A DNA stretch of 64,000 bases, taken from Ascaris suum. Taxonomy: Eukaryota > Nematoda > Chromadorea > Rhabditida > Ascarididae. The notes under the pieces are model-generated. The model had not been told where the DNA came from. It made no database searches and saw only the letters and a list, made by a program, of their open reading frames with translations. The translations under genes and the position numbers were made by a program. Below are positions 14,279-32,437 of this stretch, one piece after another (the first letter of the stretch is position 1; the number at the start of each line of letters is the position of its first letter). The stretch covers positions 5,504,520 to 5,568,519 of the forward strand of contig CM024176.1 of NCBI GenBank assembly GCA_013433145.1. Direction: 5' to 3'.

Positions 14279-17200
14279 TTAAAAGTTCTCATGTTTGGCT
14301 ATCAACGCGATCTCCAAGTCGAGTTTCAACGATTCTTTTGCCAAGAGTTTCGTACGTTTATCCAGCACTTCTAATTCCTTCAATAATATTCTTCGTTGCA
14401 GCTGTTCCATCTCACTATTCAGCATCGCTGAAAGTATTTTTTTCTGCTCTCACATCACAAAATTTGAAAGATCACTTCAAAATATTACTATCTTTTCTGA
14501 AGGATGATCTTGAAAGTTGACATTAAGGAACCGAATTGAAATGCATTGAGGAAATTCGGTTTGTGCAAATTCAGCTCGTCAATAAACGTATGAATGTCAA
14601 TTCGAAAAAAGTTCGCGGTTGTTGAATAGTGTCGTATTTGCTTCAGTTTTTATGATGCCATTTTCATTATGTCTGCTATATACGAATACGGACGTCGAAA
14701 TATTTAGAATGCTATGGGCTAAATAAATTTATAGCGTTATTTAAGTTGAACGAGATTTCAGCACAGTTCTTTTCTCATTTCTCGGCGGAAACGCCCATCT
14801 CCTTCCAGCCTTCCGACAATGTTTTTAAGCAAGCTTATAAGCGCACTATATTCAATAAGATTCTGAAATGATTTTCTTTGCCGTCCGAACGCCCTGGAGG
14901 ATTCTTTGTTAAGTGGCTAAAGCAAACGTTGGTCGCATAGACAGAGGGATTTCGGACATGGCCTCTAAAGAACTTGTAGAATCAGCCATTTTATTAAATT
15001 TCATGAACTTTCTGCCATAATGAAAAGTTATGCAATCAAGCGTTTCATTTTATCAGTAAATTCGTAACAGCTTCTCTTTTCACCTCGAAAAAAAATGTCC
15101 TTTTTGCGGTTTAACTGCAAAAATGCATCTCATTTGAAAGGTAATTCGATCTATTCGTTACGAAGCAGGAACATTTCTTCAGTTCTCTCTGGTATGAAAC
15201 GGTTAAAGTTACTGACGCAGTACAAGATTCAAGGGCCCAAATTAAATGTATCGCTGGATGATCCCCATTAAGGCGCCCAATAATTTGTGAATGAAAACTT
15301 ACTGGTTGTTTGCGATTTGTACTTATCGAAACTGTGCCCGGATCGGGCAAACATTTGCCTCAGCATAATTTCATCGGCGGTCTTATTGAAGAGAACACCA
15401 CGTGTATACATGAAATTGCATTGTGGAGGCGATGATCTGGCCATCGTCTGCACTAATTTTCGCTCCTTAAAGCACTTTATTTATGGAAGGGTTACCGGAT
15501 ATTAAATAATGAGATGCCATTCTCTTAACATCCTATTCTTTAATAGTTAAGACTATTTTATTTTTTTCGCAATAATATAGCAGTCATCCTGAAGTGAGAT
15601 TAGTGCAGGAAATAGTTATGACATAGGAAAGCGGCGATTCTCCATCGATCATGAGACAAAATTTGGCTATGTTTTATTTCAATCCATTTTATCTCCATGT
15701 CAATCAATGTTGTCGCTGTAATATGTTCGCGAACTTTTACTCTAAGTTTTTCATATCATATTATACTTGTACAATAATAGGAATGATGAAGAGTAACCTC
15801 GGCATCTTCAACCATTGCATTATTAACGGCATTGACGAAAGCGTAGAGGAACTCGCCAGCTTCTTGACGTCCAAGGTGGTGGCATGCGCTTGCATAGTTA
15901 TTACGGCTGCATCGTGCATAGCATTTCGTCATCCTATTAATGTTTAATATTACCGTCTCAGACCACCGTACAACCGGATCTCAAATAATGAACGAATAAG
16001 GGGCACACTTTTAAAAGAAATTTTTTACGACATGATGAGAGCTTTCCTTTCGTATGTATGAAATTTGTAATATTTATAATTTTCGCCTCATGATTTTTGT
16101 CTATCTCTTTTCGAAGTATCTTACTTTGAACAAATTTGCAGACTGTTTACCCGCAAGCCTCATTAGTTTTCCTCAGAATTGTAGCTAATTTCATTGCGTC
16201 TGCAGTTTTCTGTGAGTTCAGTTCAATCGTTTTCGTTTCGATTTCATCGTTGAGTCGATCTATATCGCCGCATTGACGTTGGCATATCGACTTTACCATC
16301 GAGCCTTCCTCCTGCATGCACTGCGAGAATTTCTTTGTCTCTGGAAGACTCAGTTTAAAGATTCTATATGCAAGGAGTTAAATTCAACGCATGTTTGTAC
16401 CAAGTCTAGCACCGAAAGTTTCGTTAAGATCCTTCTGCACGATGAAACAACTCTGAGGAGTTAAACAGTTGAGAGGGTTTCAGGTGACGATGCACAAAGC
16501 GGCCCTTGAAAGAAACAAAGTTTCGTGACAAAGTGAGTTTGAATTAACAGATAAAATATTCTAAAAATAAACTATTTCCGACTCGTACTGTATTTAAAAA
16601 GCAGGTATTAATCCGCACGCCATGGCTCTCGTCAATCGACGGTGTGTATTAAAATTTCAACAGTCTTCGCACAACCGAACTGTGCGGCAACTAAGCCTTC
16701 GCTTCCCCTTCACTTTTCCAACCCCTTCAACTACGCTATCAGGTTTAACTTTCAACCATCCCATTGCTGAACAGTCGGTCCCCTCGTTGCAGCGGTAAAG
16801 CTACACATGACAACACTCCCTTTACAAACACGATTCCTTATTAACGACTGCTGCGTTGGCAATTTGGATGAATGCTGTTGTAATCCTACCTTTCAATATC
16901 CTAGGTGAGCACATGATAGTCATGGAACGTAGATTAAACGGATTTGAATCGACACCACAATTAGCGATACATTCTCTTGCATCCGCAATAACACTGAAAT
17001 TATCAGTTAGCGTAGTTCTGAAGCCAGTTTTATTCGATGCTAAGTTACTTATAGCCGTTGAAATTTTTGCCAACAATTCGGCATCATTCGCGTTATAATG
17101 TTTCGCTTAAAAAGGAAAAATCCCAGAAAACGCATTTTATAGCGCATAATGGCCCACTTCTAACTGAAAGAAAAACACTAAAATACTGACCATGGTGGCT

Positions 17201-18529
17201 GGACGAGAGGGACTTTTTTGAAGCGATTATAAAAATGGTTCAGTTGCAATGACAAAAAGATTTCAAATATTATGTATGCTCGATTTCTCAATTACTGCCA
17301 CGTGTAGCCTGCCTATGTGATTGGCTGAATGTCTAATGCATAAAACATCAAATGAGATTGAACATACCTGCAAATGACATCCAAATTGAGGAAATAACTC
17401 GCGAAGTCAACCGTCCTCATAATGTTCAATTCTAGCTCTTTTTTGCGCACATCGATCATGCATCTCTTGAGGCAACGGTTCGAATCAACCGCTTCATCGA
17501 ACTTCTTTCGAAATGCTGGATGGCCATCTGTAAAAAAGCCTTCAGGTTTGATATTACAAAGGAGATGGTGTTCTAGAATGTTTACTGAGCGCGATTTAAT
17601 AATAGAGCTGGTGACTTATGAATCTTCAAAAGCACTACACGTCGAAAAAAAATTTTGAGTAATTGAAAACGAAGCCTGTATAATAATTGCTGATATTTGG
17701 GGCTGCGTTCAACCATGCGTGCACGTATTTGCATTTCCACTAACCTGCATACTGAGATAACATTCGCCTTTTCGATTATAATCTCAACTCCGTCGACAAC
17801 CGACTTTTCACGCTTGATGAAATTTGCATATTCACTCAACTATCTTTACTCAAGCGCCTGCACGGTGGACAAAGTTGTCTGTGTATTTTGTAAGATATCA
17901 CTGAAGCCGTTCACTCAGTTGTCCATCACTTTTGGAGGGTTAGCACTGTAACCTTCACGCGATCTTAGAACTTCTGCGAAATGGAGGCCGCTCGAGAAGA
18001 CTTTTATTCATAATTTTGTTCACTGGGGCAAAGTGAAGCAAATTAAATTAAAGTAAATTATAGCACTGTTCAACTAGAATTTACTAATTTATTGATCGAA
18101 CAGGGCTAAAGACACATTACGGGGCGCCTTTTTTCTATCAGTCTCAGGCAAAAATTTCGTCTTAAGCGGAAACAACGGTTGGTCATAAGTACTGCAATGT
18201 ACGCTTGCTATCACACTGCTAACAAAGGTTCAATTTTAGTCAGCGATTTATTTGCGCTGTCGGAAAATCGAAAATATTTGGAAGATTTGGGAGATGCAAG
18301 ACTCAACCGACATTTGTTACGAAGAAATAAGAAGCGCAAGGAAGAGCTCATCTTTTATTTATTGACTGGTCTGAAACGACGAAAGTCAATTCACTTTTGA
18401 AAAGGTGCCTGAACCCACAATCGATTAGATGACTGATATAAAATTGAGAAAACATTTGAATATCATAATAACCTTACCGGCAACGAACAGAAAGACGACG
18501 CCAATAAAAGAAAATATATTAGCGTTCAT
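14279..18529 (-). CDS. Secreted chondroitin-proteoglycan-4-like (CPG4 domain) protein, complete
   Basis: Seven exons on the minus strand: 18478-18529, 17368-17527, 16890-16993, 16151-16340, 15798-15933, 15303-15447 and 14279-14427. Every junction agrees in phase, giving about 311 residues from ATG (18529-18527) to TAA (14281-14279). Exon 1 is a signal peptide, MNANIFSFIGVVFLFVA. The mature part has the spaced cysteine pattern SNRCLKRCM, ARECIANCG, FSQCMQEEG, SICQRQCGDID, NEACGMTKCYARC, SACHHLG and SSPPQCNFMY. From memory, this order, including the late CYxRC and the PxQC near the domain end, is that of the nematode CPG4 family, whose founder is an eggshell chondroitin proteoglycan. After the domain comes a charged helical tail (EMEQLQRRILLKELEVLDKR). 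No Ser-Gly-rich glycosaminoglycan attachment region is obvious, so a proteoglycan role is not implied. The 950-bp first intron holds a stop-containing exon-like stretch. Confidence 0.72.
17745..17973 (-). pseudogene. Exon-like stretch with three stop codons inside the first intron of the CPG4-like gene
   Basis: Bounded by TTTCGCAG and CAG/GTTAGT, this 229-bp segment keeps one sensible frame (REGYSANPPKVMDN, GFSDILQNTQTTLSTVQALE, LSEYANFIKREKSVVDGVE) interrupted by TGA, TAA and TAG. Each stop could derive from CGA, CAA or CAG by one C-to-T change. Its flanking phases (1 in, 2 out) would break the frame of the gene if included, whereas exon 1 joins exon 17368-17527 perfectly without it. It looks like a fossil or discarded exon. 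Confidence 0.35.
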
Positions 18530-23210
<4,681 letters not shown>

Positions 23211-23500
23211 TGAGTTCCGTAAAACTCTCCACATTGAGTGGAATCAACCGTCATTTTCGATGTGTTGAAAAACGCCATCAATAAATACGGTAAAAATGAA
23301 GTGAGTCTTCGGATGATGTGCGAAAATCAATCACATTTATGTCAATTGCGGTGATCTCATTGAAATGAATTCACTCAACTCGCAAAGTATCTTATTGTCG
23401 AGTGCAAAAATCTTTAGCAACGAGCTCAATAATGCTTCACTCAGTGTGCGTTTAGCCGCTTCCCATAACATTCAACGTAAAATTGAATGTATAATTTTAT
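23211..23500 (-). pseudogene. Possible decayed second CPG4-like fragment
   Basis: Two minus-strand segments resemble late parts of the CPG4-like gene upstream in this window. At about 23365-23480 there is a helical segment with AAKRTLSEALLSSLLKIF then DNKILCEL. At about 23215-23300 there is LLMAFFNTSKMTVDSTQCGE, which recalls the FLYAFVNAVNN and PPQCNFMY blocks. A stop codon interrupts the first segment and I could not draw clean splice sites. This is a weak call. Confidence 0.2.
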
Positions 23501-23762
23501 CAAGCATTATTGATATTCTATTCAATCGACCCGGAAATTTATACGTTCATTAAAATTCATTGTGAAGAACTTTTCCGCTTGCCGAGTACTTTCGACTAAT
23601 GAGAATTGTACCTGCTGAAAATGATTCACTGTTATGATATATGAGTTTGCAATCTCTTTTTAAGGAGGGGAATTTTTCGATAAAAGCTGTTATTTGCAAG
23701 ATAAGCGTTGAAAAATATACTAATCTCTGCATTTCACTCTAAACTGATATCGAAACAACGCC

Positions 23763-23884
23763 CGTGTGCCACGCCTAATCTCATTTGTGTCATCAAAGAA
23801 ATACAATATCCGTACCGTGTATCACGCCTCAAAGAAATATAATTAAAGAAATACAATATCTATGATTCGTATACAATATCCGTA
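23763..23884. repeat. Interleaved short repeats
   Basis: AAAGAAATACAATATC occurs at 23795-23810 and 23845-23860. ATACAATATCCGTA occurs at 23801-23814 and 23871-23884. CGTGTnnCACGCCT occurs near 23763 and 23816. The copies overlap in a way that suggests several rounds of local duplication. Confidence 0.75.
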
Positions 23885-26800
23885 GTAACCATGACAGCTT
23901 AATGAAGAAAATTTAATCAGTGGCTGCACTGACCACTGATCGTTTTCACTAATCAGCATATCTTATGAGCACGCGAAATCCGCTCACTGTTGTGACCTTT
24001 ACACCGAACCAATGCACTCCCACTCCGTTTTATGTAAGAGTACTTGGAAGCAATTGTTATAGGAACTTTCCCGAGCTTTGGTAAAATGCACACCTTATTA
24101 AGGATTCTTGCGTTTTACTATTTTTTGAAAACAACGCTTTCAAGGTTAAAGGCTATCCGTTTCAAAGTTTCCTATGCTTCTTTCATGAAACAATATCACA
24201 GTGTATTTCTAGTCACACATATATCCTTGTAGGTCATTCACTGCTAATCTAAAAGCTGTCATTGCAGGAGAGAGGGAACGAACAAAGTTTTTGTGCTGAA
24301 GTCATTGCCGACAATGGATACGCACATATGAATTAATCGTAAAATCTTGCATGTTTTTTAATATAGCTGAGTACCATTACACTATCATTACGAGGATGTT
24401 TTTTGCAAGTATCTCTCTTTCTTCTGCAAGAAAACAAGTATCTTTTGCAAGAAAACATATCTGCAAGTATCTTTAAACAAAAAGTATCTACAAACTGTAG
24501 CACAGTAGCAAGAGATAAGCGAAGTGCTTTTTTAACTGTTGTCGATGGGAATGACAGCCATAAAGACCGATGATGCCATCCGCACTCTGTACGACGTATG
24601 CAGTGCAAGGAGAGAGCAAAGAACACCACCCACTCATTAACGCGATATGCAACGGATTCAGGAATTGTGTGTGCTCCTTATAGTTGGCTTTTCACTGCTT
24701 CAGTTCTGATGTCCACAACTCACTCGATACCTCTACTCTCTTGTAAGCCACATAAGTACAGCGTAAACATCTAATAAAGGAACAAACATCATTAATGAGC
24801 AGTAAAATAGTAGAGGACATAAATTCGAGCAAAGCAGCGAAGTCACTAAACTCATAAACTTAAAGTCACTAAACATAAACTCTGTGATATACAAAACTTA
24901 CAGCAAACAGCGCTACCAAAAGCATTTATAGAATTCGCGCATATTCAAAGGAATTGCTAATAACGAATGTGCGCGACTTTCGGTTTTAAGGGCGAAAAAC
25001 TCTGATGTGTAGTTTTGTACACATGTGTGCTCAGCACCAACAGGGAGCGAACTTCCACAAGTTTAGTGGTTTCATTTGTTTCGCTTTCCCCATTAAATTT
25101 TTGCAGCAAAGTGCTGGAATTGCCCGGCGGGTTCCTTTGCAGTTTCCAAAAGTGTTGAAAATTGGAAGCTTACCTGAAAATTTTTTCACTTTTGCCAATC
25201 TTTTGCAAGTTTCTGCAAGGTGCAACGGAAATGTGGTTCTTGCCTGCACACCTGCTTTAAAATTCCTCAAAATATTAGTGAAATAATGTGAGGCCATAAA
25301 ATCTCTCACATATCACTTTCGTTATGTGAATGCATTTAGAATTTTCGGAAACACGATAATATCTTTGGGTCTAATTTGATGCTAGCAATCAATTCGATCC
25401 AACATTTGCAAAATTGACAGTCAAGTAGGAGACGCATCGACAATAATTAATGAAATTACTTTTAAACATTTCGGCAAGCGGCGATTGCTGGAAGACTTCG
25501 CTTCAAAAAGGACGTCTGTCATAACATCTTCTTCCACTTATTCTCTCTTGCGATCAGCGTAGATGCCGTAAACTCTTTCACTTGTGAGGCGCATTACTCA
25601 CTAATTTCTGGTCTTTTAAACAACTTCACGATTCGTATTTGCGTTCAGATAGAATACAATAAAGTGAACATCACACAAAGAAAATGCCACAATTCCAAAC
25701 CATTCTAGTGCGAATTTTTTGGCGCAATCTTGAAAAAGTTATTGATATTGAACTGAAGTGGATTGAATTTAACGCCAAAAGGTACGCGCTTTCCAATCAC
25801 CACTTATCGCAAAAAGTAATGCGCAATAAACGGCGGAAATAAGAATTTCACCGAATTGTCCTTCAATTGATAACTTCTCAAAATCTAGCTCAAATAAATA
25901 AATCTGCTTTCATTGCAATGGGTAAGCAAAAAGTTCCCTTCAGCACCCTCCATCGCAAACATAATGACTTCTTTTCATGTCTAAGAAGCACAATTTGCTA
26001 TATCGTGATGCACCAAGAGACTTTTAGACAGTAATAAATAAAGCTTTAAAGCTATCGATTCCACAATGGCCTCTGTTCTCTAGAATGCACGACTCCGTGT
26101 TTTATTGAAAGTTTCAAGAAGCTCAACCGAAATAAATTGGATTTGGCTTCAAATGATGATGAAAATACGTAACAACGCCCAAGTTGCAAGAGTAGTAGAA
26201 AAACTTCGGTCTTAGCAACAACTTAATTTACTTTAATTTTCGTTCATCGCTTGGAAACACATGGGGAAAAAGCATTTTTATAGAAACTTTTAATCAACAT
26301 CCGCAAATCTTTATTAAAAACCACAAAAAAATTATGCTTGGACGAAAATATCTGAAGTAGACTAACGCAAATTTGTGATATTTATTAGCTGTAGTGAGTT
26401 TATTGTTTATTTGTACTGACAACACGCTATTAAGGACAAACCAGTCCTGAGAGACATCTCAATTATGCAGGCAATCGTTTTGATCGCTCTTGTAAACATT
26501 TTTTTTTTTGTTTGTTGCGCCCCTATAGCACATGCTTTTTACACAATGTGAAATAGTTGGTCATTCTATTTACCTATAGAAAACGCCATTTCACACCTTT
26601 GTTTATTCTTTGCCGACGAATTGTGTCACTCGTTTGCACCAATTATGATTCCTCGATGCAAAACGACAAAATGGCGCAACGAAAATTCGATCCGTTCGAC
26701 TCCGCATTTCACGAAACCTTTCATATCGCAAATGGCTCCTGAAAATATTGAACTTTTTTTCCAACTTTTTTTCATCTTTAAATGCCAACATTCAACTACT

Positions 26801-29800
26801 CATGGTTTACTATTTGAGAATAAACGCCAATAACTGTCGTTGAATTGATTTTGAGAATCACTGTTGCTACTGCTTTTTTATTTGACATGCTCTGATGTTA
26901 GCTGGACCACGAATTTATCCAGCTGGATTGAGAAGTTCCTAAGATGTTTTCATGTAATAGCCTATTGTACCTGCCATTTACCGCATTAGTGTTCATATGA
27001 GTTGTAGGATTTACATCCTTCGACGTGAAAAAGGTTTTTGCTTACCTATCGAGGTATTCGAAGTGCGAAATTATATACCAACTTTGATGCGAACAAATAA
27101 TGTGGACAAATATAAAACAATCAAACGAAAATTACTCTCCGATTTTTGTTATCCTTCCCATGTGATCCCCACGTATCTCACAACGAGCGATAGCAGCATT
27201 ATTAACGCGGGGTCTCCTCCCATTAGTCCAAAAGTATTATGGATGCCTCTATTGTGTGCATTAGTCAACCATGCATTGTGCTTCATTCAGGCCAGTGGGC
27301 GCATTTTTGCAATTTTTGCTCTCGCTGCTTTTCTCTACATTAATTCCTAAAGGTATGTTCTTATCGCTTGTCGACCTCTTCCAGCCATGAACTAGCATAC
27401 ACATCTCGCAAACTAGCAGTAATTGTGACAGCTGTTTTTTCTTATGAACAAGGCTGTATATGAACTCTTCACAAACTTTAAAAATAAATTGCTTGCCACA
27501 AAATTGCTGCAGCTATTATTCAGCGTTGTTTATTTCTTCTGAAACACTAGAGAAAAGTATAAGCAACGAAGTATTATGAGGAAGACCTGTATTTACAGAC
27601 ACAAAGAAGACTAACGAAAAACGGGTACTCTTACAGAAAAGCGGAAAAATGCTACTGCTCTAATCACTTCATCGATACATCACTCAGCAAAATCAAGCCA
27701 AATAATCTGAAGCAAACGGGTAGCACATAAAGGATCGCTCAAATGACGGCAGGGAAAGTTGCGTGAGCTAATGAGAGGGGATGGACCCACGAATCATTGG
27801 TAACAATTTCTACTGCTATAGGCAGTAATCCGCAGTTGTGTTAAAAGTGGCGAAACACAAAACTGCTAAATAAACTGGACTGAAAAAAATATTGAAGTGG
27901 GTCTTTATTATTATTTGGAAGGAAGTAGAGTGACAATATGCCTCGAAGGAGAAATGCCCATTAGGTATAGAGAGAAATGATGACAGCAGAAAAAGAGAAG
28001 AGGAATAAAAATGGGAGCTCTTCATCTCAGCAGCTTCTACGTGGCAAGTATTGTTTTCGTTTGCCGCAGCAACGTGTCAAAATTAATGAAAAACATTAAG
28101 CCTTTGGGAAGCACTTCGCTTTTTATTTACTTCGCTCAGTCCTCATTTCCTTCCTTTCGAAATCGGGACACTTCAAACAGTATCAACGAAGACGTAAACA
28201 ACTGTAGAAATAAAGACAACGAAGTCAGAGCCGAGCGTGGGAAGTGCGACCGCGTGCAAACTTCTCGGTTACCATCTCACACTGTTCGACGCTGGCTTGG
28301 ACCGATTTCCGAGAACAAAACTCTCACTTTGCTTGCGTAATGAAAATTTCATCTATCGAGATTTGCTACGACGCGCGCGTGAACTGCAGTTGCGCTTAAA
28401 TATCCACATTCGCAGCTGTATTGAAGTGCGCGGAGGGGGAGGAGAGGGTGGAAGCCGAGAGGCGGATGAAGAAGAGTCTCATCTGAAGTTTTGAGGATTT
28501 TAACAACAATTTCTCTGCATTACGATTTAGGATTCTTGCGAACGCAGATGCTTAGTGCTAGCAGACCAGTATGGTGAAGTAGATTGTTACCTTTATTTGT
28601 TCGAGAGCGATTGAGGTAGTTGCGCATTTATCATGAAAAGTGATACACTTTAAGCGAGAATGAGGAGCCATATGCCGTACAGATCGCTTCTTGCCTTTTC
28701 GGCGCTTTTACTGGCGCAAAACCGTGAGGTGATATCACTCCACTCATCTATTTTTTTCAAGGGCCTTTGTCGATGTAGTTGGAAAGTATTGCTCGTGTAA
28801 TGGCAGGTGCCCATAGTTCAGATTTTCTTAGTGTCTCTAGGTGAGAGTACCACTTCACGTGACATCTTGCTGAACCTTGCTGCAAAAAAATTTGATGAAA
28901 TGATGCGATTGGTTTTGACTCATCCTAGTCGTCGCGTTATTGGAACCTTTGCTTTGAAGAACGTGCAGCACTCGAAAGTCTCCTGAAAGATATTTCCAAG
29001 TGATGACAATTATCGGTGCACTTTAGAAGAAAGGTCGCTTTTATATTCTCTTCCGAAGAATCAAACATTTGACATTTCACATGAAATCTTTTCGCTGCTT
29101 TGCTTCTCGGAGGACACATTCGCATTTCTAGAGTAATATGAATAAAATCTCCAAATTTCAATAGCTTTTAATCGATAAACAGAATGCTTTGCGCTTTTTT
29201 AAACACAAACTCCAATGAGCTATTTTCATGCAATTTCAGTAATTTTTTCTGCACTTGAAATTTGTTTAACACCAGAAATCCAATCGCGCTGTTAATTTCT
29301 CCAATAGCACATAATATAACTAACTGCTTAATTGAGTAATTTCTTCCCCTCTCAAGATCTTTTCTTCCCTTTTACGTGATCTGGCATAGTGAAATGAGTT
29401 CATTTGTGGTATGAAAGATGTTTCTCATACATCAGTGGGAAATAACAACTGCCATGGTTTCCTTAGCGTTGAAACTTTGCAGAGGGGGCATTGGAATAAT
29501 GTTCGATCAAACATTTCCACAAAGAAGGTAGTGAAATTTCGTGTAGAGTTTCCTCTTTCGCGTTTTATGCGTCTGAAATCTATTTCACATCGATACCGTT
29601 AGTAGGTCAGTTTCTTCACCTTTCAAGTACGGTTGAATCGTTTCTGATAGTCGCACTAGTGTGCTCAGTTATTGAACGCACGAAGTTTTCATTCTGTTTG
29701 TTTGAACGCTTTGTAGTCGTTAGGCGTTTTTATTTTGTTGCAATTTTTGGTTTTATGCCCGGATCTGCCTTTGCTCTTTCCATTCGTACTCACATATTTT

Positions 29801-32370
29801 TTACACGTTTTCCACGTTGAAACTTTGCATAATTAGATGAAAGTGAATTATATTCGCGATTACCTTTCGATTTGTTGCACGCTTCGGTTAACCTTTCTTT
29901 TCATTTCATCATTGGCAATAAGGGAACAAGAAGTAGCAAGTCTTGTTCATTTCCAAGTTTTAGTTTGGCGTTATTGTTTCAAAAGTAACTAGCTCTGCAT
30001 AATTTCTACCTAACACCTGCAAATGTGGTTAAGTTTCAAAGTTTTGACGGAAATGTTTAGCCAGTGCTTAATTAGCCTAATAAAACGATCTTCTTCATTT
30101 CTCATTTAGGCTTTTGTGCTCTTTCTCTGTCGAAACGCTGACCAGGTTTGCAACGTTTGGTACTTTATTCCACAGTACCTTGCCATTCAGGTGTGATGCG
30201 CTGTCTCATTTATGGCGTTGTTTTAGCAACTATCGATACTATTTGTGAGGTAAGCCATCAACATTACATTTTTATTTTTGGAGTTTCCACTTGTAAAAAA
30301 CAATATCTCTTAATGTTGATTAGTTTTTCGTTGGCAGTTACCTCTGCTGACTATCGAGCAATGCTCCTGGGAAAAACTTGAAAGCACTCGAAGGAAATAT
30401 ATTCGATCCCACAAGTTGACAAGCTTCTTAAATAAATAGAGTAATTGATGCGGACAACGGATCATTTCCGCTTTCGGGAGATATTGCTTTATTTTTGATA
30501 ATAAATAACATTTCTTTCACTGCGCCCTTTATGCTCTTTCGCTAATTTTCATTTGCCAGTCAATGTTTAAGGGAGCGTATTATGGTGGCGTTGAGCTTGT
30601 GTGTGAGCATGAGAACATTTGTTTGTGAACTGCTTGCAACGTGGAAACTACTGAAATTTATGCCGTAAGTTATTGGTGGATTTAACCCTAATCCAGCAAA
30701 TTTGCTAGGTATGGCTAAATGATGGCAGAACTTTGAGAACGAGCCGTTGCCGGCTGACACTCCGAACAGCTTTCAACTTCGTACGAGAACAGAAAATGCC
30801 TCGTAAGCAATTAGCAAGCAAGTCAAGTTTCCTCGCATTGACCTGGACTAATGATCACCTCGTCAGTGTCCTGATGAAACACTAGATTGTTATACTGATT
30901 TGTGCATTTGTTGAATGAAGTTCAGTGGTGCAGCAGTGATACGTTCAACTACGGCTGTTCATAAGAATAGTGCGTAGTTTAGCGGAAATGAGAGGTTTCT
31001 AGTTCAAATATCGCAATCAACGAATGTATGATTCTTCAGGGATCTTCCAGTGGCAACTCGATCTTGATACCACGATCACTAAGGCGCAAGCTGTGTGAGC
31101 GTGATCGAAACCTGGACCTATGCTCTCTGAAAGCGATAAGCTCTGCTAAAATGGTAATGCGATAATGTTCAAAAACGTTTCCACCTCAAAATGATGGATG
31201 TAGATTCGACTAGAACTGGCACTGTTAAAACTGAAGCCCCAGGCCGAAGATTTTTGGAGATTTTTGCAATGCTTCCCTGAGGCTGTTGACTCGTGCATTT
31301 GCTGGAAATCTTCGAATATAATATTCGGTGGAGAAGGTGTTACCAGCGATTTCAGAAATTACTTCTCTACAAATCGTACATTTTCGTATACCGTTTAACA
31401 AATTTCTTGGAAAAATTCAACAAAAGCAATGGAGACATTCAAATTCCTGGAAGCGATAGAAAGAACCTGGATGACGTCACACAAAAAAAGATCTTTGCGA
31501 AGTTGGCGAGTGTGGGTAGTGAAAACATAGGCTCCACAGTGGCGAAAATACGTAAAGAGCACATCAAAGTCTATATCACAGGTAGCTACAAGAAGGCATT
31601 ATGCATTGCCATAGGGTTCTCTCTCTGATATAAGAGAAAAGGTGACGTCCGGATGGGTGCTGGATAGATGCAAAATGCAGCAGCAAGGAGCAAAGTTTCC
31701 TGAAGTAATAAATGATTCACAATATAACTTTCCGTTATTCAAGCAATTTACTGAGCACTTCTGCGTTATTTGTACCTCTGTGAAGTCATGCTCTTTCTGC
31801 TGCAGTTTAAATTTCCCGTCTCGTTTGGTTTTTCGTCACCTTGCAATCACACGAGCGACACAGTGTGCTGCTGTAGAAGTGATAGGAACATAAGTTGAAA
31901 CGACGGTATAGAGAGGTTTGGTGTTTAACTATGCAACATCACTCAAATATCGAAATTAAGCAACTTATGCAAAGTAAAATATAGCATCTGTCGATCATCA
32001 CTGTAGCATTTTCGATTCCTCAAAACTTATCATTTAGCTCAACAGTATTTATACATATGGGGACATGTAAGAATCCCAACAGAGGTAACATTGAACAAAG
32101 CGAATTTCGAGTTGAAGAGGGCTAGAAAATAAAGAAGTAGTACATTTACTACTATTCAGGGTTTGTATTGCATTATTTACTTTCGTTTCTTTCACACCAG
32201 CACCTCTCCAATGGAATAGTGCAGATTTCTAATGTTTCTTTAAGTTTTTATAGAGAAAGACAATGATAAAAGAAACCTAAAATGTAAAGATGGCATTAAT
32301 AGGCCAATGTTAGAAGATGAAATGTTAACAATGTAGGAATAAGACATGGATAAAATGCCTATTCGAATAA
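23885..32370. other. Long gene-poor stretch
   Basis: I found no gene I can support in these 8.5 kb. Open frames of 90-117 codons (24333-24629, 25005-25309, 26997-27350, 28011-28340, 31293-31628) lack family motifs and in-phase splice partners; 27190-27345 encodes a hydrophobic stretch but nothing more. Small direct repeats occur at 24408-24480 (units around GCAAGAAAACAAGTATCTT) and 24840-24881 (unit AAGTCACTAAAC...ATAAACT). Genes with small exons could have escaped notice here. Confidence 0.45.
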
Positions 32371-32373
32371 AAG

Positions 32374-32437
32374 GTGACCACTTTTCGGCCCTTATCCGTT
32401 GACGTGTGCACCTGAGTTATACGCGGGCCATCGTCAG
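32374..32437 (-). ncRNA. Hammerhead-ribozyme-like motif near the Penelope-like element
   Basis: Read on the minus strand, CTGACGA (32437-32431) fits the first hammerhead core box CUGANGA. A helix-II candidate GGCCC (32429-32425) pairs with GGGCC (32391-32387). GAAA (32386-32383) is the second core box, followed by GUC (32378-32376) as a possible cleavage triplet. A single bulged U sits between the first box and helix II, and helix III would be extremely short, as in the minimal hammerheads described from Penelope-like elements. Helix I pairing is poor in this copy, so it is either decayed or not a ribozyme. Confidence 0.35.

Noticed and set aside
17745..17973. Inclusion of this segment as exon 2 of the CPG4-like gene
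   Set aside because: Three in-frame stops, and its phases break the frame; exon 1 joins the next exon in phase without it.
30840..30910. CTGATGA string as a second hammerhead core
   Set aside because: No GAAA box or helix II partner follows within a plausible distance.
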